Assembly (NCBI GenBank): GCA_965223125.1
Contig: OZ244984.1
Coordinates: 1-64,000, forward strand
Source of the DNA: Pacificispira sp965223125
Lineage (GTDB): Bacteria; Pseudomonadota; Alphaproteobacteria; UBA8366; Aestuariispiraceae
Length of the DNA stretch: 64,000 nucleotides
Direction of reading: 5' to 3'
Under the pieces are notes generated by a model. That model was not told the DNA's origin. It saw nothing but the letters and a program-made list of their open reading frames with translations, and ran no database searches. Of this stretch, positions 43,664 through 52,317 are shown piece after piece (position 1 is the first letter of the stretch; every line of letters starts with the position of its first letter). Made by a program: the position numbers and the translations under genes.

Positions 43664-46336
43664 TCATTGGAAATCCACCGCAAATCCGGAGCCGTCGAGG
43701 GTAACCGTCGCGCGTTCGAAGCCTCGGCCTTCGGCCATACGCGACAATACGGCATCGGCAAGCGTCGGAAGCAGATTTTGCGTCACGACATTATCGATGG
43801 CCCGCGCGCCGCTCTCAACCTCACCGGAACGCGCAGCAATGGCTTCTGCAATGGTTGGGTCCAGAACCAGTTCTGCACCGTTGTTCTCGGCAAAGCGTGC
43901 CGCGATACGATTCAACTTGAGTTGCACGATGCGTCCGATCTCCTCCTGCCCCAAGGGCAGATAGGGGACTATCACCAGACGCCCGAGAAAAGCTGGTTTG
44001 AAGCGCGTCAGCAGATCCGGGCGCACCCTGTCCACCAGCCCCGGAAGAGAGATCGCCGCGTCCCCGAAAGCTGAATCCATAATCGCGCGGTCACCAAGGT
44101 TGGAAGTCAGGATGATCACCGTGTTCCTGAAATCAACCTCGATCCCTTCGCCGTCCTCCATCATCCCCTTGTCGAAGACCTGGAAGAACAGTTCCATCAC
44201 GTCCGGATGTGCCTTCTCGACCTCGTCCAGCAACACGACTGAATAGGGATTGCGCCGCACCGCCTCCGTCAGCACACCGCCCTGGCCATAGCCGACATAG
44301 CCCGGTGGCGCACCTTTCAGGCCGGATACGGTATGCGCCTCCTGAAATTCAGACATGTTGATGGTGATCAGGTTCCGCTCACCGCCAAAAAGAAGCTCCG
44401 CCAGGGTCAAGGCGGTTTCGGTCTTTCCCACACCACTGGGACCGACGAACAGGAAAACACCGACAGGTTTCCCCGGATCATCCAGCCCGGCGCGATAGGT
44501 GCGGATACGCCGCGCGACCACGTCCAGCGCATGATCCTGTCCGACGATGCGCGCCTTCATGCGGGTTTCCAGATCGATCACGCCTTGGATATCGTCGCGC
44601 ATCATCCGCCCGACCGGGATTCCGGTCCAGCCCGCGACGACGACGGCAACCGCATCGCCATCGACCTCTACCGGCACCATCGGCGCATCACCCTGAACTG
44701 CCTTCAGCCTGCTCCGCAGGTCTGCATAGGCCTGTCCCGGCGGCGCACCATCCTGGCGCTGGGCCAGCAAATCCTGCATCTCATCGACAACCGCGCGTTC
44801 CTGCTGCCAGCGGGAGTCCAGGTGATCGCGCTCGGATTCCGCCTCGGCCAGATCAACCTCCAGCCTGCCAAGCCGGGCGGCATGGTCGCCCTCCAGGACC
44901 CGCTCGCGTCGCAAGATATCGATCTCGACACTCAGCCGTTCAACACGGCGCAACGCCGCCTCAACCTGCGGCGGGCGGTCACCCTGGGCTACCGCAACAC
45001 GGGCGCAGGCCGTATCCAGCACGCCAATGGCCTTGTCCGGCAACTGCCGTCCGGCGATATAGCGGGCGGACAGTGACACAGCCTCGGCAATGGCCTCGTC
45101 CAGGATGCGGACCTTGTGATGCTCCTCCAGCCGCCTTGCGAGGCCGCGCACCATGGCAACCGCCCGCTCCGGGTCCGGCTCATCCACCTTCACCACCTGA
45201 AAACGACGGGCCAGCGCCGGATCCTTCTCGATGTATTTCTTATATTCAGCCCATGTCGTCGCCGCGACGGTGCGCAATTCACCCCGCGCCAAAGCGGGTT
45301 TCAGCAGGTTCGCCGCATCCCCCTGCCCGGCCGCACCGCCCGCCCCGATCAGCGTATGCGCCTCGTCGATGAACAGAATGATGGGCCTGGGAGAGGACTT
45401 CACCGCATCGATCACGGATTTCAGCCGTTCCTCGAACTGCCCCTTCATGGAGGCCCCGGCCTGTAACAAGGCCAGATCCAGCACCCGCAGGTCGACCTCC
45501 CGCAGCGGTACCGGCACATCGCCGTCGGCGATCCGCTGCGCAAGCCCTTCGACCACCGCCGTCTTTCCGACCCCAGCCTCCCCAGTCAGGATCGGGTTGT
45601 TCTGGCGTCGGCGCATCAGGATATCGATCATCTGGCGGATTTCACCATCACGCCCGACGATGGGATCGATGGCCCCGACCAGCGCCTGATCGGTCAGGGA
45701 GACGGTGTACTGATCCAGCGCCTCCTGCTGCGCGCCCGCCGCCTTCTCCTGTGATACATCCGCCTCCGTCGGCGCACCGGCCTTGACCATCTTCTGCTCT
45801 TTGCGGCGTTCTCGGGCGACCTGAGCATCGGCCTTGCTGGCCTCGATGGCGCTCGGCATCGATTCCGGGGACTGGCGCAGGATTTCCGACCAACTGTCGC
45901 GCAGTCCATCACGCGGGATGGACCTCAGAGCCGGTGCGCCTTCGATGAGCGGTGCCCTGATCGACTCCGTATCCAGCGCCGCCTGCAACAGAGCGGCAGA
46001 GCGGGTGGCATTCTGTCCCAAGGTCAGGGATGAAAAGACCCAGGCTTCCTGCAACAGATCGGCGATCTGGGGCGACAAAGCGGGGGTGCGGGTATTGCCG
46101 CGCCGGAAGCTGTCAACGGCGGCCTGCAAATCCACCATCAGATCGGACACATTCACACCGAAGGCCTTCAGCCCCTGCACCGCATCGGTATCGGCCTGAC
46201 CCAGCAATTTCAGCAGGACGTGCTCAACCTCGACATTGAAATTGGTCTGCTGCACACAGAGTTGCGCCGCGCCTTCCAGCGCCTTCTTGCAGGCCGGGTT
46301 GAGTTTCCCCACCAGCGTTTTCATGTCCAACTGCAT
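43664..46336 (-). CDS. tssH: T6SS sheath-disassembly ATPase ClpV (TssH)
   Basis: 890 residues. AAA+ unfoldase recycling the contracted TssB-TssC sheath. The N-domain (about 1-160) begins LVGKLNPACKKALEGAAQLC, the ClpV form. The D1 module has Walker A GEAGVGKTAVVEG and the FIDEAHTLIGAGG Walker B. A shortened coiled-coil middle domain follows. The D2 module has Walker A GPSGVGKTETALT, the pore-type loop GYVGYGQGGVLTEAVR and Walker B VVLLDEVEKAHPDV. The gene is downstream of a FAD oxidoreductase and upstream of vgrG (121-base gap). Confidence 0.96.
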   Translation of the reverse strand: MQLDMKTLVGKLNPACKKALEGAAQLCVQQTNFNVEVEHVLLKLLGQADTDAVQGLKAFGVNVSDLMVDLQAAVDSFRRGNTRTPALSPQIADLLQEAWVFSSLTLGQNATRSAALLQAALDTESIRAPLIEGAPALRSIPRDGLRDSWSEILRQSPESMPSAIEASKADAQVARERRKEQKMVKAGAPTEADVSQEKAAGAQQEALDQYTVSLTDQALVGAIDPIVGRDGEIRQMIDILMRRRQNNPILTGEAGVGKTAVVEGLAQRIADGDVPVPLREVDLRVLDLALLQAGASMKGQFEERLKSVIDAVKSSPRPIILFIDEAHTLIGAGGAAGQGDAANLLKPALARGELRTVAATTWAEYKKYIEKDPALARRFQVVKVDEPDPERAVAMVRGLARRLEEHHKVRILDEAIAEAVSLSARYIAGRQLPDKAIGVLDTACARVAVAQGDRPPQVEAALRRVERLSVEIDILRRERVLEGDHAARLGRLEVDLAEAESERDHLDSRWQQERAVVDEMQDLLAQRQDGAPPGQAYADLRSRLKAVQGDAPMVPVEVDGDAVAVVVAGWTGIPVGRMMRDDIQGVIDLETRMKARIVGQDHALDVVARRIRTYRAGLDDPGKPVGVFLFVGPSGVGKTETALTLAELLFGGERNLITINMSEFQEAHTVSGLKGAPPGYVGYGQGGVLTEAVRRNPYSVVLLDEVEKAHPDVMELFFQVFDKGMMEDGEGIEVDFRNTVIILTSNLGDRAIMDSAFGDAAISLPGLVDRVRPDLLTRFKPAFLGRLVIVPYLPLGQEEIGRIVQLKLNRIAARFAENNGAELVLDPTIAEAIAARSGEVESGARAIDNVVTQNLLPTLADAVLSRMAEGRGFERATVTLDGSGFAVDFQ

Positions 46337-46410
46337 GCGCCCGGCACTCCTCTCCGATCAGAGACCAGACTCCGCGACGATTCGAGGCGCGATGCAAGGG
46401 AGGCGGTATC

Positions 46411-47736
46411 TCAAACCTCCGCTGGAGCGAGGCTGGTTCCGTCAAAGAAACGGGTATAGCGGAACGGGGTCGGATCGACGCAGGGGGCATCTCCGGTAAC
46501 CATCTGCGCCGCCAGCTTGCCCGCCCCAGGCCCGATCCCGAAACCATGTCCCGAGAAGCCGGAGGCCAGTGTCAGGCCCGGCAGCGCCTCTATCGGTGCG
46601 ATGCAGGGCACGGCATCGGGGGTGACATCGATCATGCCCGCCCAGTATTCCTCCACCGTCAAATCTTTCAAAACCGGAAAGCGCTGCTTGAACGCGGCCA
46701 GTCCCGTGTCGAGGATGCGCCGATCTGCGGGGGGATCGAGAACGCGGTTGCGCTCAAACGGGCTTTCCGCGTCCAGCGCCCATTTCGTGTCCTGAAACAG
46801 TTCCTGGAAGAATGCGCCGTCCAGCGTCAGTTTCACCGTATCCCGTTCGGCCATGAAGGAATGCCAGAACTTGCCCATCCAGCGAAACGCGTCGGGCACC
46901 ATGTGGAAGGTTGAATCGAAGCCGCGCGACAAGGTGTATTTGCCATCGTTGCGCCGCCGGATTGCAAAATCGGGGGTGGAGAGGCCCCCCGGTGTTACTT
47001 CCGGCCCCTCGCTGGTGCGCAGAACGGAGGACCGCACCTTCAACTGCGGGAATTCAATGCCGTGACGCTTCAAGAACAGCGAAGACCAAGCACCGCCTGC
47101 CAGCAGCACCGCATCGCAGGCAATCGTCCCCTTTTCCGTCACCACGGCGGAAACCCGCCCGCCCGTCGTCTCCAGCCCGCGCACGGCACAGTTGGTCAGC
47201 AGGCTCATCCCCTCGCGCTGGGCCGCGGTCGCGATGGCGGGGGCCGCCCTGGAAGGTTCCGCACGTCCGTCGCTTGCTGTCCACAGCGCCCCCGGATAGT
47301 TCATATCATAGCCTGGCAACAGGTCACGCAAACCCTGCTGACCGACGGTGCGGGTATCAAGCTGATACTGCTTGGCGACCTCGACCCAGCGTTCGTAGGT
47401 TGCCATCTGCGCCTCGTCCTTGGCGACATAGATGATGCCCGCCTGGGCGAACCCCGTCTCCGCCCCGATATCCTTGTCCAGACCGCGCCAGAGGCGGAGA
47501 GCCTCCAGGATCAGGGGAATTTCCTTCGGATCGCGGCCCTGCTGGCGGCAATAGCCCCAGTTGCGCGACGACTGCTCTCCCCCGACAACGCCCTTTTCGC
47601 AGAGGGCAACGCTGAGCCCCTTCCGGACCAGCGACCATGCGGCACAGACACCAATGATCCCGGCCCCGATGATGACAACATCAACCTGTTTCGGAACGGT
47701 CTGGGAGGGGGTGGTCGGATCGACGGGTGGCGACAT
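46411..47736 (-). CDS. FAD-dependent amino-acid oxidase/dehydrogenase-like protein inside the T6SS locus
   Basis: 441 residues from ATG 47736, with GGAGA upstream. DAO/DadA-type flavoprotein: VDVVIIGAGIIGVCAAWSLVRKGLSVALCEKG is the Rossmann FAD site, SSRNWGYCRQQGRDP an alternative to the usual SxGN motif, and GLTLASGFSGHGFGIGPGAGKLAAQMV the C-terminal FAD contact. No signal peptide is seen. It lies between tssG and clpV in the same direction with gaps of 96 and 74 bases. Not a T6SS component. It may be a passenger, or an enzyme acting on D-amino acids or N-methylated amines; substrate unknown. Confidence 0.88.
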   Translation of the reverse strand: MSPPVDPTTPSQTVPKQVDVVIIGAGIIGVCAAWSLVRKGLSVALCEKGVVGGEQSSRNWGYCRQQGRDPKEIPLILEALRLWRGLDKDIGAETGFAQAGIIYVAKDEAQMATYERWVEVAKQYQLDTRTVGQQGLRDLLPGYDMNYPGALWTASDGRAEPSRAAPAIATAAQREGMSLLTNCAVRGLETTGGRVSAVVTEKGTIACDAVLLAGGAWSSLFLKRHGIEFPQLKVRSSVLRTSEGPEVTPGGLSTPDFAIRRRNDGKYTLSRGFDSTFHMVPDAFRWMGKFWHSFMAERDTVKLTLDGAFFQELFQDTKWALDAESPFERNRVLDPPADRRILDTGLAAFKQRFPVLKDLTVEEYWAGMIDVTPDAVPCIAPIEALPGLTLASGFSGHGFGIGPGAGKLAAQMVTGDAPCVDPTPFRYTRFFDGTSLAPAEV

Positions 47737-47832
47737 GATGGGTTCTCCAGTGCTGTGCAGGCACGATAGATCGGAGTCGTTCGCACCTGCAACACCCGGA
47801 TTCATGAAAGCAGGAGGCTTTTCAACCGGCCC

Positions 47833-48912
47833 TTAGATCATCTCGACAGCATGATGACCGCGCACCCGCAGCACCACCTGTGAATCGGCTCCCACCGCCC
47901 CTTCGGCACGCAACCAGCTTGTCCAGCCCAGGCGCAGATCCTGCCCCAGACGACTCTCCGGGACCGCATCGGGCCGGGCGATCAGGCGAACATGGAAATT
48001 GTATTCCGGCGAAATGTAGAACATCACCATGGCCAGCAATGGCGAGCGACGCGAACCACCGGGAAGGAAACTCACAAATGTTTCCCGATCTAGCGGGCCG
48101 ATCTGTAGCTCCACCCCCGACTGCTGATCCCAGAACCGGGTCCCCAGAAAGGCGGACTGTCCCAGGGCGTTGTTGCGCCCGCTCAAACCGCCCGCGCGTC
48201 CGCCGATCAGGGTTTCCTGCCCCGCCTCCAAGGCCACCCATTCGCCAATGAACTGCTGCACCTTTACCGGCAACCCGTAATAATCCGCGACCATGCATTC
48301 CAGCCCGACCGCACTGCGAGGGCGGTGGGCCAGCAATCCCGCATAGCGCAGCAGGGAACGATCACTGACCGACATCCGCTCCTCCAGCCCGTCGGTGCCG
48401 ATACCGATGAAGCTGCGCAGGAAGGAGGCAATCAGTGTCTTGTGCGGCGGTCTGGTATCCAGGCCGATGCGATGCGCCTTACGCACCCGCACCATCAATG
48501 AGGCAAGTCGATGATTGAATATATCGAGAAACGCGCGCCAGGCGGTATCCTTTTTCGCAACCCGCCGGATCAGCCGTTCGGTGAAGGGGCGCGGCAGCGG
48601 TCCCATCGCACCGGCCAGCCCCATGAACCGGATTGTCATGTCATCCGGTCCGCCGTCTTCCTTCGGCAGATAGCTCTTGATCGAACTGGGAGGAAAGGCG
48701 AGCGAGGGATCGGCCTCGAACCGCACCGCCTCCTTGCGCGGATCGGCCCCTTCGCCGATTGCCACAGCCTTGCTGTCGGGATCCACGCCGACACCGCGCG
48801 CCAATTCCACCAGCCGCACCGCCTGATAGAAATCGAAGCGGTAGGGCCGGTTGCGCAACTCCTCGATCAGAGGAGGGACTGTTCGCCGGCTCTTGGCGGC
48901 CATTGCTTCCAT
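47833..48912 (-). CDS. tssG: T6SS baseplate protein TssG
   Basis: 359 residues. Forms the baseplate wedge with TssF and TssE. Blocks: LIEELRNRPYRFDFYQAVRLVELA, VRFEADPSLAFPPSSIKSYL, VRFMGLAG-type FMGLAGAMGPLPRPFTERLI, FLDIFNHRLASLMVRVRKAH and GTRFWDQQSGVELQIGPLDRETF. Its start overlaps the end of tssF by 46 bases (or 37 if ATG 48903 is used), showing translational coupling. GAGAGGGGG precedes the first ATG. Confidence 0.95.
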   Translation of the reverse strand: MEAMAAKSRRTVPPLIEELRNRPYRFDFYQAVRLVELARGVGVDPDSKAVAIGEGADPRKEAVRFEADPSLAFPPSSIKSYLPKEDGGPDDMTIRFMGLAGAMGPLPRPFTERLIRRVAKKDTAWRAFLDIFNHRLASLMVRVRKAHRIGLDTRPPHKTLIASFLRSFIGIGTDGLEERMSVSDRSLLRYAGLLAHRPRSAVGLECMVADYYGLPVKVQQFIGEWVALEAGQETLIGGRAGGLSGRNNALGQSAFLGTRFWDQQSGVELQIGPLDRETFVSFLPGGSRRSPLLAMVMFYISPEYNFHVRLIARPDAVPESRLGQDLRLGWTSWLRAEGAVGADSQVVLRVRGHHAVEMI

Positions 48913-50681
48913 ACCCCCTCTCGCTGGGCGGAGCGCACGGTCAACTGCGAGAAGGAATTGACCGAGGCATAGAGACCGAGAAACCGGTCGAGGACCGAGG
49001 CAAGAAGGATCGCACTGGACCCGACATAGGCACGCTCATCCATCGTCAGCGTGACATCAACGCCACGGGCAAATCCGCGCCAGGCCTCATCACCGATCCG
49101 GGCAACGGCGCGGCGACATTCCATCTGGACGATGCCGTTGATCTGCTGTTCCGTTCCCGGCGCACGGTCATTGGTATAGAGCCGAAGTATCTCCCGCAGC
49201 GCCGGCAACGAGCCTTCAAACTGACTGAGCGACAGATAATTGAGCGACAGATGCGATACCAGACGCCACAGGGTCTCGCCCCCGATGGGCGGTTCAACCT
49301 GGGGTGTCGGCTTGTAAAGCGTGACGATCCCCGACACAGGGGCCGCTGTTTCCGTCTGCAGGATCGAGCCCGCCCGCAACTGTTCGGCCAGTCCGCGATT
49401 GGTGCAAAGGGTATGCGCGAACAGCGTCGTCGTCGCGGGTTTGGACGGACGGTAATCCAGATCGACGAAACTCAGATAGATATCCGTCCCCGGAATATCC
49501 GCCTGCGCCGTCATATCCCGTCTGGCATACCAGAAGGCCCGCGCATCACGACTGTGGGCCGCATGGTTGAAGGAGAAGAACGGCTCCACCCTGAAGGCAT
49601 CCGCCTGTTCCTGGTTACTGGCCGTGACGGATTTGATCGAGTGAATTTCCGTCGTCAACTCCCGGCGGCGATCCCCTACCAGCCGATACTCCGTCTCCCG
49701 CCCGTCGATTCGGATCGGCTCCGATGTCTTGCCGAACAGATTGACGATGGGCGTCGTGAAAAGCTGGAAATTCTGCGGCTCCACACTGACGCTGCGGGGG
49801 GGCGACCCGTCCAGAAGGATCAGGATATCGAGCATCTGGTCCGCTTTTGCGGCGGCCAGTCCTTCGATATCGAAATACAGGAACTTTTCGGAGAAGGTGA
49901 AGTATTCCCGCAGCAGGTGATAGGCGGGCTGACCATGGGCGGGAACTTCTATCACCGCTTCGTCCCGCTCAAACCCGACCGGACGGATTGCAGAGGCAGG
50001 GCGCACCACTGGCCCTTTGGTCGAACCATCCGCCAGCAGCGCGATGCCCTTCGCATTGACGAAGAGAAGCTCATACAGGTTATCGGCCAGCACACGATCA
50101 GCCTGGATATGGAACCGCAGGCTGTCCATCCCCAACTCACGCAGTGAATCGGCGTCTGCCCGAATGCGCAGCCGCAACACCGCATTCACATCAACGCGGG
50201 AATCCAGAAAATCATAGCGGTCGGTCGATTCTATCGCAGCCTCGACCACCGAGACCGGCCAGAGGGTCACAGGATAGCTGGTGCGGAAACGACAGGTCAT
50301 GCCATTGGGTGCCGTCGCGTAAAGTTCAGTCCCCTTGCTGATCGGATAGCCGCCGGTCAGCTTTCCCCGCAGGCTGTCCACCTCAAACCGCGCGATGGTC
50401 ATAGAGGGGATCGGATCAACGAATTGCGGATAGAGAATTCCCAGCAGTGCCTGTGGGATCAGCGGGAATTCCGCATCGATATTCTGCTGAATGCGCCCTG
50501 TCAGAAAGGCAAAGCTCTCGATCAGCCGCTCGACATGGGGATCCGGTGATTCCGCCCCGCCGAATTCCAGTCGCCCCGCGATCTTCGGATAGGTTTCCGC
50601 AAAGGCCTGCCCCATACGGCGCAGGTATCCCAGTTCCCGTTGATAATGCCCCAGCAGCGCGTCGCGCGAATTCCGTGCCAT
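48867..50681 (-). CDS. tssF: T6SS baseplate protein TssF
   Basis: 604 residues, typical. N-terminus YQRELGYLRRMGQAFAETYPKIAGRLEF region, then SPDPHVERLIESFAFLTGRIQQNIDAEFPLIPQALL and LLGILYPQFVDPIPSMTIARF are hallmark TssF. It ends in DVTLTMDERAYVGSSAILLASVLDRFLGLYASVNSFSQLTVRS, also conserved. The start is 6 bases after tssE's stop, and the end overlaps tssG. Confidence 0.96.
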   Translation of the reverse strand: MARNSRDALLGHYQRELGYLRRMGQAFAETYPKIAGRLEFGGAESPDPHVERLIESFAFLTGRIQQNIDAEFPLIPQALLGILYPQFVDPIPSMTIARFEVDSLRGKLTGGYPISKGTELYATAPNGMTCRFRTSYPVTLWPVSVVEAAIESTDRYDFLDSRVDVNAVLRLRIRADADSLRELGMDSLRFHIQADRVLADNLYELLFVNAKGIALLADGSTKGPVVRPASAIRPVGFERDEAVIEVPAHGQPAYHLLREYFTFSEKFLYFDIEGLAAAKADQMLDILILLDGSPPRSVSVEPQNFQLFTTPIVNLFGKTSEPIRIDGRETEYRLVGDRRRELTTEIHSIKSVTASNQEQADAFRVEPFFSFNHAAHSRDARAFWYARRDMTAQADIPGTDIYLSFVDLDYRPSKPATTTLFAHTLCTNRGLAEQLRAGSILQTETAAPVSGIVTLYKPTPQVEPPIGGETLWRLVSHLSLNYLSLSQFEGSLPALREILRLYTNDRAPGTEQQINGIVQMECRRAVARIGDEAWRGFARGVDVTLTMDERAYVGSSAILLASVLDRFLGLYASVNSFSQLTVRSAQREGVWKQWPPRAGEQSLL

Positions 50682-50687
50682 GCCTGC

Positions 50688-51158
50688 CTACATCCCCTCG
50701 TCGAGGCTGTTGCCATCGATCCGCAGCGGAAAGGAAACCGGCTCAATCATGGTACCGAAGCGGAGCCCCCCCTCGATCCGCAGATCCAGGCGCTTGGTTT
50801 CCTTCTGTATCCCCTCCACAACGACATTCACCTGTGTCATGCGCGGCTCATAGGCCGCGATGGTGCGCGCGACATGACGGGCGACCTTGGCACGGTCCTG
50901 GGGGTTGTTGGTATAGAGATGGGACAGATCAATCAGTCCATAGTCGGGAACGCCCCGGCTTTCATAATCGATTTCTGACTCGCCCCAGCCGCAGCGCGTG
51001 TTCAGGACCGTATGGATTTCCTGACGTACGGATTCCGCAAGCCCGTCGAGATCCAGATAACGGCGTGGAACAGGTTCGTTCGGAACCCCCGGATCATCGT
51101 CGATCAGACGATCAAAAAGCGGTGCCGCCGCCCCCTTTTTCGTGCGGAGGGATCGCAT
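50688..51158 (-). CDS. tssE: T6SS baseplate protein TssE (gp25-like)
   Basis: 156 residues. The gp25/lysozyme-like baseplate fold: LFDRLIDDDP at the N-terminus, SVRQEIHTVLNTRCG, DYGLIDLSHLY and the ARTIAAYEPRMTQVNVVV block. AAAGGGGGAG lies before ATG 51158. It follows the unrecognised 176-residue gene by 20 bases. Confidence 0.95.
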   Translation of the reverse strand: MRSLRTKKGAAAPLFDRLIDDDPGVPNEPVPRRYLDLDGLAESVRQEIHTVLNTRCGWGESEIDYESRGVPDYGLIDLSHLYTNNPQDRAKVARHVARTIAAYEPRMTQVNVVVEGIQKETKRLDLRIEGGLRFGTMIEPVSFPLRIDGNSLDEGM

Positions 51159-51178
51159 GCTCTCCCCCTTTCCCGCGA

Positions 51179-51709
51179 CTAACGGACGAAGAGATCGTGT
51201 GCCAGGACACGTTGGATGAAATCCGGATCGGACAGTCCCGGAATATAGATATGATATCCGACACTTGGCCGCTTGATGCTGGTCTGGCCGGTATTCAGAA
51301 TATTTCCCCGGGCCTTGGCCGACGTGCCGCCACGCCCGATCTGGTTGATCGGACCGAAGAACCCCCAGGTCGGCAGCCGCAGCTTGCCGACGACGGCAAA
51401 CCGACCCCCAGGCCGATAACCGCTATAGGCGGACATCGCCCGGAACAGTTCAACCTTGGAAAGCCGCTGTGATGCCGCCAGTTCCAGCCTTCCGGCATAG
51501 CCTGGATCACCCAGATACGGCTTGTAGGGCGACCAGAAAACCGGACAATCGGATTGTCCGGAACTGGACAGGACGCGACGCTGGTTCAGCGTGAAAAGAA
51601 GCGTTCCCGGCTCCAGCCTGACCCGCTTCATCCGGGCACCCTTGAAGGTCCGTTTCACGGCCTCGGGGACACCGGCCCATTGCAGATCTGCGTTCAACTC
51701 TGCGGCCAT
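51179..51709 (-). CDS. Unrecognised 176-residue protein between hcp and tssE
   Basis: No family recognised. Soluble and basic, no signal peptide, membrane helix or cysteine motif. The middle holds an aromatic-rich stretch CPVFWSPYKPYLGDPGYAGR followed by FRAMSAYSGYRPGGRFAVVGKLRLPTWGFFGPINQ, and the end is VGYHIYIPGLSDPDFIQRVLAHDLFVR. Spacing is tight on both sides (39 bases after hcp, 20 before tssE), so it is part of the T6SS operon. Its place beside hcp is a common one for accessory structural proteins or Hcp-dependent effectors. ATG 51709 is the first start; codon use looks like that of the neighbours. Confidence 0.75.
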   Translation of the reverse strand: MAAELNADLQWAGVPEAVKRTFKGARMKRVRLEPGTLLFTLNQRRVLSSSGQSDCPVFWSPYKPYLGDPGYAGRLELAASQRLSKVELFRAMSAYSGYRPGGRFAVVGKLRLPTWGFFGPINQIGRGGTSAKARGNILNTGQTSIKRPSVGYHIYIPGLSDPDFIQRVLAHDLFVR

Positions 51710-51748
51710 TACCGTATCCTATCCGCGTCGGAACGCGCCCGGCCCGCC

Positions 51749-52240
51749 TTAGGCGTCGCCGCCCTTGTTGACCGTGACATCCCATTCGGCGGCGATCGAG
51801 CCCGGCTCGGAAACCGACTCGGACTGGACCTTCACTTCCCATTTGATCTTGGTGTAGTTCAGGCTGACCGTCTCGACCGGCGTATCGTCACCACCACCGG
51901 AAATCGACACATTCGCGACCATCACGTTTTCAAAGATATAGATGACTTCCGGCGTATGCGCCTTCTCGCCTGCCGTGCGCAGGACTGTGAAGGTCACCTG
52001 GCCCAGATTGGCACCGATGCAGCATTTGTAGTTCAGCAGCGGCGTAGATTTGTCAGCATATTTGGTAATGGTGAAATCGCTATGTTCAACCCGCCCGCGG
52101 GAGCGCCCGACATTCGAGACATCCGTGTGGAGATGGTTGTGAACGGAATGGGCATAGGCCAGACAGATGATCTGGTCTTCATAGCCATCGAGGGTGCATT
52201 CACCGTCGATTCCGTCGATTTTCATGACCAGTACGTCCAT
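51749..52240 (-). CDS. hcp: T6SS tube protein Hcp (TssD)
   Basis: 163 residues, ring-forming inner-tube protein. MKIDGIDGECTLDGYEDQI at the start, SRGRVEHSDFTITKYADKSTPLL in the middle and VETVSLNYTKIKWEV near the end are standard Hcp features (Hcp1-like/EvpC class). No C-terminal toxin extension. Situated between tssC and the unrecognised 176-residue gene. Confidence 0.95.
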   Translation of the reverse strand: MDVLVMKIDGIDGECTLDGYEDQIICLAYAHSVHNHLHTDVSNVGRSRGRVEHSDFTITKYADKSTPLLNYKCCIGANLGQVTFTVLRTAGEKAHTPEVIYIFENVMVANVSISGGGDDTPVETVSLNYTKIKWEVKVQSESVSEPGSIAAEWDVTVNKGGDA

Positions 52241-52317
52241 TGCGCCTTATCCTTTTATCATCCGATACGTCGTTGCGCCCCGCCGATCATCGACGCCGGA
52301 GCCCCAAGTCATGGCTG

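Noticed and set aside
41936..44074. 712-codon plus-strand open frame across vgrG and clpV
   Set aside because: Antisense shadow of two strong T6SS genes; the translation has no domain features. The same applies to long frames at 3516-5342, 13664-15358, 22721-24361 and 31113-32636.
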